A stretch of 64,000 bases of DNA. It comes from Loktanella sp. 5RATIMAR09. GTDB lineage: Bacteria; Pseudomonadota; Alphaproteobacteria; Rhodobacterales; Rhodobacteraceae. The translations under genes and the position numbers were made by a program. Location of the stretch: contig NZ_LJAL01000008.1 in the NCBI RefSeq assembly GCF_001419985.1, positions 115,171-179,170 on the forward strand, read 5' to 3'. This document shows, piece after piece, positions 54,606 to 63,537 of the stretch (positions are counted from its first letter, which is position 1; each line of letters begins with the position of its first letter). The notes under the pieces were generated by a model that saw only the letters and a program-made list of their open reading frames with translations, was not told where the DNA came from and searched no databases.

Positions 54606-54820
54606 TTCACCAACGACTGCTATGCAATCTAGGAGTGCCAAATAGGTGATCATGGATCATCGCTTCAGCAGCAATCATTGTATTGCGTTCAATTGATACT
54701 CTCAGGCGCAAATTTGCTCCTAATCCGATCAACAACGTTAATGGGATTGTCTAAATCGTGCCTTACTGCTGACAAGTTGCTGTATAAAAAATTAATAAAT
54801 TATTTGTGCGAATAAGCAAA

Positions 54821-55951
54821 ATGTCAAAGTTACCCAGCTTACTAAAAGCAGTTGCTCTATCAGCCATCCTTGCCGCAACGGGAGGGGTGGTGCTTCTAGT
54901 TGCTACAACCCAGCACTTTACAGGGCAAACGGAAACGATCGCTCAGGCCAAAGTCACAGACCAAGCCGCTAAAGCGCTGCAGTTCACTGCTACGCGACTT
55001 GTACAACGTGAATGGGACGCAATGTCGACACTTGCTCCCCGCTTTGCATCCTCCACTTACACAGATTTGACGTCTGCCATGACTTCGGTCGAAACGATGT
55101 CCGATGCTGTATCTTGGGCGGGGCTGGTCAATGTATCAGGCGACATAATTGCGGGCTCGGGTGGGATTGGTGAAGGTAGCAACGTGGCAAATCTAGATTG
55201 GTTCGCTGCAGGCCTACAGGAAGGCGGTGTACATGTAACGTTGGCGGAAAGCGGTACAGCCGTCGACGGAGGTGCAATACATCTGTCCATCCCTGCAACC
55301 ACCGCCGAAGGGGTGACCCAAGGCGTGTTGATTTATAGCATCGACATAGCTTGGCTAGACGCAATGATGAGAGAAGGCGCCGAGTTTCTTGAGGTTGATT
55401 ACGCTGTGGTTACCCGCGAAGGAGAAGTTGTCCTGCAAAGCCAAAGGCTTGTCCAAGCACCCTACAACCAAAACTTGCTGCGTCTGGTCGCTGGTGGCGA
55501 TCGCAGTGCCGAGGTCGTGACGTCTTCGCAATACGATCCGCATGTCGTTTCGATGCTGTCATCGCTTGTCGTAGGCACTGTACCTGATTTTGGCTGGGGC
55601 ATTGTTGTTCGGGCACCGGCTTATAGCTCGCCCAGCTCTTTTGTGGATACACTGATCGAAATGCGGAATGTAGTTATTGGGCTTGTGGCTGTAATTCTAA
55701 TCTGCGCAGCGTTCTTTGCCGTATCCTTCCTAATGCCGATCCGAAGACTGGCTCGCGTTGCGAAGCAAATGGTCGAGGGTGACGTTGTGTATCCAAGTGA
55801 CAATGCGACATCCCGTGAGGCCGCTGAGATATCTGAAGCGCTGGTGCGACTACAATCAGCGGCACTAAACGCCCAACGTCTCCAAGCGCCGCTTGTTCTC
55901 GACAAAAAGAAATCGGACAGGCGCCTTAGGCTTGTCGTCGGTCAGAACTGA
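54821..55951 (+). CDS. Cache-domain and HAMP membrane protein without output domain
   Basis: 376 aa from ATG 54821; GTG 54806 is an alternative and neither has a clear ribosome site. First helix at about 10-32, an extracellular double-Cache region about 35-275 (WAGLVNVSGDIIAG; GVLIYSIDIAWLD; VVTREGEVVLQS), a second helix about 285-308 and a HAMP-like segment (PIRRLARVAKQMVEGD). The protein ends about 55 residues later with no kinase, GGDEF or MCP domain. It probably senses a small molecule and signals to the synthase encoded next, by conformational coupling (inference). Confidence 0.82.
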   Translation: MSKLPSLLKAVALSAILAATGGVVLLVATTQHFTGQTETIAQAKVTDQAAKALQFTATRLVQREWDAMSTLAPRFASSTYTDLTSAMTSVETMSDAVSWAGLVNVSGDIIAGSGGIGEGSNVANLDWFAAGLQEGGVHVTLAESGTAVDGGAIHLSIPATTAEGVTQGVLIYSIDIAWLDAMMREGAEFLEVDYAVVTREGEVVLQSQRLVQAPYNQNLLRLVAGGDRSAEVVTSSQYDPHVVSMLSSLVVGTVPDFGWGIVVRAPAYSSPSSFVDTLIEMRNVVIGLVAVILICAAFFAVSFLMPIRRLARVAKQMVEGDVVYPSDNATSREAAEISEALVRLQSAALNAQRLQAPLVLDKKKSDRRLRLVVGQN

Positions 55952-56046
55952 TCTTCCGTGTTTTTGCTCGCCTTTTGAACGGTTGTCAGCCACTCTGATG
56001 CATTGATGTTTTCGGCTTCGATCTCATCACAATTGGAGTGCTTCTT

Positions 56047-58029
56047 GTGATCCCACATCTCACTGAAATCCAGGCGAGCCTTGCTCCGTCATTTCTTGTG
56101 CTGGGATTAGCGTTGATCTTGCCTTGGATCGTTGATCGCTACGTGACATGGCAACGCACGGCACTCTACGCGATCACAATGGCTCTGGCCCTCCGTTATG
56201 TGTGGTGGCGCGCTACCGAAACGATTGCTCCTTTCGGCTTTACTGTTGAATGTGCGGCTAGCTGGTCGCTCTTTGCATTTGAGATGGGGGCGATGGTTGC
56301 AACGATGTCGTCGATGGTCATGCAAAGCCGATTGAAAGCACGTACGGATGAAGTCGAGCAGAATCTCAATTGGTACGGGCAAGCCGGAAAGACTCCCAAG
56401 ATTGCGATCATGATTGCGACCTATAACGAGGAAAAAGAGGTTTTGGAGCGCACCATCGTTGGCGCGCAATTCCTGTCGTATACAAATAAAGAAATCATGG
56501 TTCTTGATGACGGTGGGCGGTCTTGGCTTGAGGAGTATTGCGACCAACGCGGTGTGAGGTACATTCGCCGGCCCGACAATGCAGGGGCCAAGGCCGGCAA
56601 TATAAATCATGCATTGACGCTGTTAGAGGCAGAAGGCGCTCCGCCTGATTTTGTCGCCGTTCTGGATGCTGACTTCGTGCCGCATCGCGGGTTTCTATCT
56701 CGATCGCTTGCGCTTTTTCATGATCCAAAAGTTGGTCTTGTTCAAACCCCTCAACACTTCTTCAACGCGGATCCGATCCAGCATAATTTGGGTCTGTCGC
56801 GGTCTTATCCTGACGAACAGCGCTATTTTTTCGATCACATCCAGCCAAGCCGCGATGCATGGGGCATTGCATTTTGTTGTGGGACATCTTCCATGGCTCG
56901 CTGGACAGCCTTGCAAGATATTGGCGGTTTACCGACCGAAAGCATCACCGAAGACTTTATGGTAACACTTGTTTTGCGAAATGCAGGATGGAATACCGTT
57001 TACCTTAACGAAGCACTCACCGAAGGTCTTGCTCCTGAAGGCCTGCAGGAATACGTAAGTCAACGCGCTCGGTGGTGCATTGGCATGATGCAGATCGCGC
57101 GATCAAATGTCGGGCCGTTCGCGGCAAACAAACTGCGCCTTCGTGATCGATGGAGTGTGATCGACAGCGGTCTTTACTGGATAACGACTTTCCCGTTCCG
57201 CTTGGCCGCGCTGGTGTTCCCACTTCTCTATTGGTTCTTCAATATTACGGTCGTCAATGCAACCGTGCCGGACGTGTTGCGGTACTTTGGAACATTCTAT
57301 GTTTGGACAATGCTGACTATGCAAATCCTATCAAAAGGAATGCTGGTGCCCTTGGTTCAGGACGTCACGCAGCTTGTCGGCGCTATCCCGATCACACGTG
57401 CGGCGTTTAGTGGCCTGTTGCGTCCAAAGGGACACAAGTTCGTTGTAACTGCAAAAGGTGGCGATCGTTCCAAGATCGTGGTTCAGTGGTATTTCATGAT
57501 GCCGTTCCTGATCCTGACGGTGCTTACGGTGATTGGCTTATTGATCGGAATTGTCTCGGATCGCTTTGCGTTCAATGATGCTGGCGGTGGCAAAAGTGTC
57601 GTGCTGTTCTGGACCTTCTATAACTTAGGGGTTCTTACGCTCACGCTGGTGGCTTGTGTGGAGCTACCACGCCACGAAGCGCATGTCGCTGACAACCCAG
57701 AGCAAGCGACGTTCATTTCTGAAACAGGTGCGATGCAAACACTTTGGATATCAAAGCTGACTGGCGATACCGCATTTGTGCGCGGCGCAGAGTTTGCCAT
57801 TGGCGCACGTGGCCAGATTGATATAGCCGACATTGGGCGAATAAATTGTTACACGATCGCCAATAACAAAGCTCAGACACGTCTTCAGCTCGAACCAACT
57901 GAGACGCAATACGAATCTATGATCGTCAAATTCTACACAGCAGACAACGTACCCGGAATCAGCAGAGGCAGAGCCATGACATTGATCCCAGACCTTGCCG
58001 ATCGCCTGGCACGGGTTTTCTTCAAATGA
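56047..58029 (+). CDS. BcsA-like glycosyltransferase (beta-glucan synthase, BgsA-like)
   Basis: 660 aa from GTG 56047, with GGAG 8 bases upstream; the track-long GTG at 56038 overlaps that site. Two N-terminal helices, GT2 domain with DDG (154-156), DAD (207-209), TED (301-303) and QRARW (339-343), then five or so helices. All processive beta-glycan synthase motifs are present. The C-terminal 110 residues lack the RxxxR and (D/N)xSxxG motifs of PilZ, unlike BcsA. This matches the mixed-linkage beta-glucan synthase BgsA of Sinorhizobium, which binds c-di-GMP without PilZ. Gene order synthase-HlyD supports it. Confidence 0.87.
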   Translation: MIPHLTEIQASLAPSFLVLGLALILPWIVDRYVTWQRTALYAITMALALRYVWWRATETIAPFGFTVECAASWSLFAFEMGAMVATMSSMVMQSRLKARTDEVEQNLNWYGQAGKTPKIAIMIATYNEEKEVLERTIVGAQFLSYTNKEIMVLDDGGRSWLEEYCDQRGVRYIRRPDNAGAKAGNINHALTLLEAEGAPPDFVAVLDADFVPHRGFLSRSLALFHDPKVGLVQTPQHFFNADPIQHNLGLSRSYPDEQRYFFDHIQPSRDAWGIAFCCGTSSMARWTALQDIGGLPTESITEDFMVTLVLRNAGWNTVYLNEALTEGLAPEGLQEYVSQRARWCIGMMQIARSNVGPFAANKLRLRDRWSVIDSGLYWITTFPFRLAALVFPLLYWFFNITVVNATVPDVLRYFGTFYVWTMLTMQILSKGMLVPLVQDVTQLVGAIPITRAAFSGLLRPKGHKFVVTAKGGDRSKIVVQWYFMMPFLILTVLTVIGLLIGIVSDRFAFNDAGGGKSVVLFWTFYNLGVLTLTLVACVELPRHEAHVADNPEQATFISETGAMQTLWISKLTGDTAFVRGAEFAIGARGQIDIADIGRINCYTIANNKAQTRLQLEPTETQYESMIVKFYTADNVPGISRGRAMTLIPDLADRLARVFFK

Positions 58030-58062
58030 AGACGCCCGACCCCTCAATTAGGAAAAAATAGC

Positions 58063-59265
58063 ATGAAACCCTTCCGTATTTTCTTGGGAATTGTGATCGT
58101 CGTTGTGTCCGTTTGGTTGATCGTGACAGAGCAACTCTCAGGCGCCAGTGCAGATGCAACCATTAACGCACAGTTGGTCAGCCTACGCGCACCAATTGCT
58201 GGTGAACTTGACTTGGCACCGCTGCCATTAGGCGCTCGCCTATCACGCGGCCAAGAATATGGCACTGTGCGCGACACCCGCGCAGACGCAGTGCGGCTGA
58301 ATGATCTAGAGTTGGAAATCCATCTCGCACAGGCTGAAGTTACTGATATCGAAAGCCGCAGAGCTGTTATAGATGATGCAATCATTGCGCTGCAGGTGCG
58401 CACTGAAGCCTACAATACAGCCCGAATCCAAGAACTGGGCATTGAGTTGGCGGCTGCAAGAGAACGGCTTGCCTTGGCCACCGAGCAACTTGGGCTAGGA
58501 GGAAAAGACCCTATCGAACTTGATTTTGAATCGTTTGAAAACCAAGCTGACAATCAGTTGAATGGTGCAACGCGTTTGCAGCCTAATTGGGTATCGCCGT
58601 CGATCATTTACAACTTTGCCCAAGAACGCGTCCAGCTATTGGAAAACAAACTTAACGCCGCGCTGGATGGCGTTTATTTAGGAGATGGATTCAACGATGC
58701 GCCATTTTCTGAACAACGGCGAACAGATCTGCTGCGCGAAAGCGGAACACTTGCGAGCGAACTGACAGAGGCGAAATCACGTGTTGCGGCCTTTGTCGAG
58801 CGTACCGAGGCCGAAAGGCTCAGAGTTAATCGCCTCGAACAGGTGATTTTGCGTTCACCTGCCTCCGGTACCCTCTATCAGGCACTCGTAACCTCTGGCG
58901 AAATTGTCGAGAGGGGTGATCCGATAGCGGTTATCGTTGATTGCACAACCATCTTTGTAACGCTTTCGGTCACTGAAAACGTTTATGACCGGCTCAATAC
59001 AGGCGATCCCGCAACATTCCGGCCACGCGGATCGGACAAAGTTTTTGACGCTTCGATCTTCCGCCTGGCAGGTTCAGGTGCGGCTAGGGTTTACGAAGAT
59101 CTCGCAGTTGCCCCAAGCCAAAAGCATCTTGAGCGCTTTGACGTAACACTCGAGGTGCCAACACTTCGCGAAGACGAGGAATTCGCATGCGCTATTGGCC
59201 GCACCGGTCGCGCCTACTTTGATGTGCGGCCTTTGGACTGGTTGCGTCAATACTTCTCGTTCTAA
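58063..59265 (+). CDS. HlyD/membrane-fusion-type adaptor (BgsB-like)
   Basis: 400 aa. One helix at about 5-24 (FLGIVIVVVSVWLIV), a split lipoyl/biotinyl-type domain (VSLRAPIAGELD; VILRSPASGTLYQ), two helical hairpin segments near 70-130 and 215-260, and a beta-barrel end (FVTLSVTENVYDRL). It matches periplasmic adaptor proteins and the second subunit BgsB/Alg44-like. 33 bp after the synthase. No outer-membrane pore gene is adjacent. Confidence 0.85.
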   Translation: MKPFRIFLGIVIVVVSVWLIVTEQLSGASADATINAQLVSLRAPIAGELDLAPLPLGARLSRGQEYGTVRDTRADAVRLNDLELEIHLAQAEVTDIESRRAVIDDAIIALQVRTEAYNTARIQELGIELAAARERLALATEQLGLGGKDPIELDFESFENQADNQLNGATRLQPNWVSPSIIYNFAQERVQLLENKLNAALDGVYLGDGFNDAPFSEQRRTDLLRESGTLASELTEAKSRVAAFVERTEAERLRVNRLEQVILRSPASGTLYQALVTSGEIVERGDPIAVIVDCTTIFVTLSVTENVYDRLNTGDPATFRPRGSDKVFDASIFRLAGSGAARVYEDLAVAPSQKHLERFDVTLEVPTLREDEEFACAIGRTGRAYFDVRPLDWLRQYFSF

Positions 59266-59383
59266 CAGCTCGGAAGGGATTGGTCGTTTTCGACGCGCAG
59301 GATCAGTCTTTTATTGAAGTGAAGTAGCTAGTATGGAGCCTTGATACTCTTAGCTGCCAACAGGACGTACCCAAGACGGACAT

Positions 59384-59420
59384 TGCAACAGCCGCAGCGA
59401 ATGCACATTTTGTCCCCCAT
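59384..59420. repeat. Dispersed intergenic repeat, copy C
   Basis: GCAACAGCCGCAGCGAATGC then ACATTTTGTCC. Compare 61306-61338, GCAACCGCAGCGAAAGC then TCACTTTGTCC. The 361-bp interval 59266-59626 has no gene. Confidence 0.5.
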
Positions 59421-59626
59421 TGCAGAAATCTGTGCAAGATGCCGCGAACTTCCGGTTTGAGCCACTCTGCTTTTTTCTGCGTTGCAGCCAATGTCGGATC
59501 TAAGTAGCCAGTCAAGTCGCTCAAGAAATTTATGCCCAAAGTGAGACTTCATTGCGTTAACGAAGCAAACATTGTGATGCTTAATAGCCAGCGCTAGAAA
59601 CTATCTAATTGACTGGAGCGCGCCGC

Positions 59627-60250
59627 ATGAATCTCTTTATTCTGCTAGATTATTCGTCAGTGTTAGTCTTTGCACTTACTGGTGCGCTGGTAGCCAGCCG
59701 GGCGCAACTCGATATCGTGGGGTTTTGCTTTTTTGCCTGTTTCACAGCAGTGGGTGGCGGCACCGTGCGTGACGTGCTGCTCGACCGCAATCCTGTGTTT
59801 TGGATTGGAAACCCGTCCTACCTTGGAATTGCCTGTGGCGCAGCATTATTGGTCTTTTTTACAGCGCACTTGTTTGAAAGCCGTTACAGATTAATGCTTT
59901 GGCTTGATGCCTTCGCGTTGTCCATCGCAGTCGCTGCAGGTTCGGGAGTGGCTCAGGCACTGGATCAAACTGTACCGATTGTCTTGGTTATGGGCGTCAT
60001 CACGGGTAGCATGGGTGGGCTTCTGCGCGATGTCGTCTCAAATGAGGTGCCTTTAGTGCTAAAGCAGGGAGAACTATATGTGACCTGCGCATTGGCAGGA
60101 TCAGCCGCCACGGTCATTGCCGACTATTTTGGCCTATCTCCCAATCTAACGGCCTTCGCGTGCGCAGCAGTCACCTTTACCCTGCGCTCAGGGTCAATTG
60201 CCTTCGGATGGAGCCTGCCTAATTATAAGTCTCGTCCGCCAAGGCCATGA
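59627..60250 (+). CDS. TRIC-type channel family protein (UPF0126, YicG-like)
   Basis: 207 aa from ATG 59627 (GGAG upstream). About seven helices in two repeats; the family motif GGGTVRDVLLDRNPVFW is in the first repeat and GSMGGLLRDVVSNEVPLVL in the second. Bacterial TRIC homologues form trimeric cation channels. Not part of an operon, since the flanks are 360-380 bp of repeat-bearing intergenic DNA. Confidence 0.9.
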   Translation: MNLFILLDYSSVLVFALTGALVASRAQLDIVGFCFFACFTAVGGGTVRDVLLDRNPVFWIGNPSYLGIACGAALLVFFTAHLFESRYRLMLWLDAFALSIAVAAGSGVAQALDQTVPIVLVMGVITGSMGGLLRDVVSNEVPLVLKQGELYVTCALAGSAATVIADYFGLSPNLTAFACAAVTFTLRSGSIAFGWSLPNYKSRPPRP

Positions 60251-60627
60251 ACTGAGAACCAACAACTCATCATCCAACATCCCATCGCAAGGGCCGACAC
60301 TTTTTCAAGTGAACTAGCGCTTCGAGACACAGCAAATGTCTGTTTTCCACCTTGGCTGCTTTTCGCAACGAACGCCACTAAGGCATAGCGTCCATTAGTC
60401 TCTCATTATTCAAGGTCGGGTCCCCACGCGAGTTGGGAAAGCCCGTATCAGCAGGCTGCACCCCTGCCCCCAATGTCCGCTGACGGCCCATTCTAATGGA
60501 TGCTGCGAATAGAATGAGTGTCGGCTTCCAAGCAACGCCTTTCTGTTGCGTTGGCGAGTTTGGGGTGCAAGCATTGATGGGACTTTACCCACAAGACTTT
60601 TGAAACTTCTTATGGAAGGACATAGCA
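60251..60627. other. 377-bp intergenic region
   Basis: No gene. 60455-60560 contains AATGTCCGCTGACGGCCCATTC, read in two parts, related to the dispersed repeat family (inverse orientation). A ribosome-binding sequence GGAAGG (60614-60619) lies immediately upstream of the DUF924 gene. Confidence 0.45.
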
Positions 60628-61254
60628 ATATCATTTGCATCCGAAACAGTTCTTGACCTCTGGTTTCCTGACACTGGATTTTGGGAAACAACAGAGGCTT
60701 TTTCGTCATGGATCCAGTGCCGCATGTATGGCGGGATGGACGAAACCATTTGCAACGACTTTGTAGATTTGACCATTGCCGCTGCACGCGGTGAATTGGA
60801 TCATTGGGCAGAGACAGCAGAAGGGCGTATTGCGCTGCTCATTGCGCTTGACCAATTCCCGCGATCACTGTGGCGAGATATGCCTGCGGCCTATGCTCAG
60901 GATATTAAGGCAAATAGACTTGTCCTCGAAGGCGTGGGAAATGGGCACTTTGCAGCGATCGCACCATGGAAGAAGCTGTTTTATATCATCGCTCTGTTTC
61001 ACTGCGAAGGCCCGGATCATTTAGACAGACTGACCGTTGCCGAGCGGTTGACTGAAGTCATGGCCGAAGAGATGCCCGACCAACTAGCCCATCTAGCTGA
61101 GAAGGTGCGCGGCCAGAACGCACGGGGACGTTCAATCATCGAAAGGTTTGGACGGCACCCACATCGAAACCCCCATTTCGGTCGCGTGTCTTCCCAAGAG
61201 GAGGAAACGTACATCGCGACTGGCGATTTCCCACACGTCAAAAACGAAGGTTAG
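60628..61254 (+). CDS. DUF924 family protein with apparent ATA start
   Basis: Homology to DUF924 begins well before the first ATG (60724): in frame upstream read VLDLWFPDTGFWETTEAFS and SWIQCR, which correspond to the family's VLDFWFP opening. Between the in-frame TGA at about 60601 and 60724 there is no ATG, GTG or TTG. The ATA at 60628 lies 8 bases after GGAAGG. So the gene either uses ATA or has lost its start by ATG-to-ATA change. Body: AAARGELDHWAETAEGRIAL, LDQFPRSLWRDMPAAYAQD and GRHPHRNPHFGR. 208 aa. Function unknown, helical fold. Confidence 0.75.
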   Translation: MSFASETVLDLWFPDTGFWETTEAFSSWIQCRMYGGMDETICNDFVDLTIAAARGELDHWAETAEGRIALLIALDQFPRSLWRDMPAAYAQDIKANRLVLEGVGNGHFAAIAPWKKLFYIIALFHCEGPDHLDRLTVAERLTEVMAEEMPDQLAHLAEKVRGQNARGRSIIERFGRHPHRNPHFGRVSSQEEETYIATGDFPHVKNEG

Positions 61255-61305
61255 CGATTGGCAGGCCGCAGCCTGGCAGCCGAACGCTTTAAAGCAGACC
61301 TCAGC

Positions 61306-61338
61306 GCAACCGCAGCGAAAGCTCACTTTGTCCGCTAA
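61306..61338. repeat. Dispersed intergenic repeat, copy D
   Basis: GCAACCGCAGCGAAAGC then TCACTTTGTCCGC, similar to 59384-59420. The 196-bp interval 61255-61450 has no gene. Confidence 0.5.
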
Positions 61339-61450
61339 GCAAACATGGGTATATCCAGCAGCGAATGGCAGCTTCCGAACATACCTCAACACAGCGAAGG
61401 TCGGCTTCGGCTTTGTTTGACTCGATAGAGCTTGGCTGCAAAGCTTAACG

Positions 61451-62377
61451 ATGATCTCGCGCCAACAAAAATTCTGGAACGCCTATGCTCGGCTGGTGCA
61501 GAAGCCGGTGATTGCCTTGATCAGGCATCAACCGACAGTACGTCGCATTGCTGATCTGAGCGCAGCCATCACTTTGAAAACACCCATCGATCTGCAACTG
61601 GCCGAAAAAATAATGGCATTTGGGTCTGACACAGTTCGAACGACAATCTGTCAGATTGGTCCCGCTCCAACGGCTGGCAGTATGCTCTATCTGCATGGGG
61701 GTGCCTTCATGATCGGGAACCTGCAAGGCTATCGCCATCTGGTGGCGAGCCTCGGGAAAGCTGCAAACCAGCAAGCGCACTTCCTGCACTACGCGCTGTC
61801 TCCCGAACAATCATTTCCAAAGGCCCTTGATCAGGCCACCGTAGCATATCAAGCACTTTGTGCTGATCCTGAAGCAGGTCCGATAAGTCTTGTCGGCGAT
61901 AGTGCGGGCGGCAACCTGGTATTTGCATTGTTGCATCGCATTTGTCGTCGAGGGTTGCAGCAGCCCGCTGCCGTAGTCGGAATTTCACCAATTGTTGACA
62001 TGCGGATGACCAATGAATCACTGAAAGCGAATTCAAAATCTGACCATTTGGTACCCTTGAGCTGGGTCGTTAGGGGCAAGAATGCCTATCTTGCGGGACA
62101 CGATCCAAGCGATCCTGAGGTCTCTCCTGTGCTTGGCACCTTCGTCGGTGCTTCACCCTGCCTGATACACGCTGATAGTACCGAGATATTGTTTGACGAC
62201 GCGAAGGCAATTGCAGCTCGTCTTCGGGAACAGGGCGTTACAACTGAATTCGTTACATTCACAGGCCGTTCGCATGTTTGGCACCTGAACGTCGGACGGT
62301 CCCCTGAAGCAGATAGCTCTGTTGCTGAAATTGGTGCTTTTGTGCAAAGGCATTGTTACACTCAACTAACTCAGTGA
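61451..62377 (+). CDS. Alpha/beta hydrolase of the hormone-sensitive lipase type
   Basis: 308 aa. HSL hallmark HGGAFMIG near 82-89 and nucleophile elbow GDSAGGN near 145-151; acid in HADSTEILFDDA, catalytic His in GRSHVW. Esterase acting on short to medium acyl esters, probably cytoplasmic as no signal peptide is visible. Isolated gene between repeat-bearing DNA and the convergent flavoprotein. Confidence 0.93.
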   Translation: MISRQQKFWNAYARLVQKPVIALIRHQPTVRRIADLSAAITLKTPIDLQLAEKIMAFGSDTVRTTICQIGPAPTAGSMLYLHGGAFMIGNLQGYRHLVASLGKAANQQAHFLHYALSPEQSFPKALDQATVAYQALCADPEAGPISLVGDSAGGNLVFALLHRICRRGLQQPAAVVGISPIVDMRMTNESLKANSKSDHLVPLSWVVRGKNAYLAGHDPSDPEVSPVLGTFVGASPCLIHADSTEILFDDAKAIAARLREQGVTTEFVTFTGRSHVWHLNVGRSPEADSSVAEIGAFVQRHCYTQLTQ

Positions 62378-62475
62378 GTTTGGTGTGATCTGAGCCCACA
62401 GTTCCTAATCCCTCACTCGATACGAATAACCGCTCCAATGCAAGCTGAGGTCGCAAACTCGATTGCTGCGTTAGT

Positions 62476-63537
62476 TCATGATTGAACTAGTTCTCTAGCG
62501 TTATTCCACAGATCAGTTATCAGTTCGAATGCAGGCCCGGATTGCGCTAGTCCAGCCGATTGTCCGGCCCACGCCTGCATCCTATCGATGTCGGTTGCGC
62601 TGGTCCGCATCAGTTTGGTCATGTTGCGTTGGATTGGATAAGGTGCAGGTATGGGTCCTTGCTCAGCGGCATCTGTATAAGCCGTACGAATCGACCTTCC
62701 CAAGCGCCCCGAGAATGCTCGCGTTGGCACTGTATCTTCAGGCAATGCAAACTTGATTGCATCTGCCCAAGGAGACGCGATTCCGGCTTCCTGCGTGCGC
62801 AACAGACCTGTGCCAATTTGCACCGCAGAAGCTCCGAGAAGCAACGCAGCAGCGATCCCACGGCCATCAGCAATGCCGCCCGTTGCTATCACAGGCACAT
62901 CTACGGCATCGACAACCGCAGGAAGTAGCGAAAAAAGCCCGATCATAGAACGCGATGCATCTTCAGCGCTGAAGGAGCCGCGATGCCCGCCCGCTTCCAT
63001 GCCTTGTGCTACAATGACATCAGCGCCTGCGGCTTCTGCCGCTTTGGCTTCTGTGACAGATGTGACTGTTGCAAACCACCTTATGCCGCGCTCTTTCATT
63101 CGTTCAACAAACGGGGCGGGATACACACCCATGATGGATGAAATCACATGCGGACCCGCCGCCAACATCGCATCGCATTGCGCGTCGAAGTCTACCAGCG
63201 GCGCTTCGGCATCTTCAGGAGAAACGTCTGGCCCCCATTGCCGCAAAAACGCGCGCACCTTTGCTTCGTGGTCAGCATCACGCAGTGGATCGGGATCGGG
63301 TATCCAGGCGTTGAGCTGAAATGCACCATTTGAACCGGCGCGCATCTGTTGTCCCCACTTGGCTATGTCTTCCGGCTGCATCAATAGGCAGCCACACGCG
63401 CCCATCCCGCCTGCATTTGCGACAGCAATCGAAAGCGAAACAGGGCAAGCCCCGGCCATCGGGGCCAAAAGGATCGGAACTCTGAGATCATATGCTTCAC
63501 AGAACGCTGCTGCGCGACTTAGGTGGGGGGATGGCAC
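62476..63537 (-). CDS. Nitronate-monooxygenase-like flavoprotein (NPD/2-nitropropane dioxygenase family)
   Basis: 353 aa TIM barrel. LLAPMAGA, MGACGCLLMQ, catalytic-region GADVIVAQGMEAGGHRG, and the FMN phosphate loop ATGGIADGRGIAAALLLGASAVQIGT, split across strands. The His in the GGHRG loop is retained. Members oxidise nitronates or act as enoyl reductases. Convergent with the HSL-type hydrolase; 98 bp between them. Confidence 0.92.
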   Translation of the reverse strand: MPSPHLSRAAAFCEAYDLRVPILLAPMAGACPVSLSIAVANAGGMGACGCLLMQPEDIAKWGQQMRAGSNGAFQLNAWIPDPDPLRDADHEAKVRAFLRQWGPDVSPEDAEAPLVDFDAQCDAMLAAGPHVISSIMGVYPAPFVERMKERGIRWFATVTSVTEAKAAEAAGADVIVAQGMEAGGHRGSFSAEDASRSMIGLFSLLPAVVDAVDVPVIATGGIADGRGIAAALLLGASAVQIGTGLLRTQEAGIASPWADAIKFALPEDTVPTRAFSGRLGRSIRTAYTDAAEQGPIPAPYPIQRNMTKLMRTSATDIDRMQAWAGQSAGLAQSGPAFELITDLWNNARELVQS

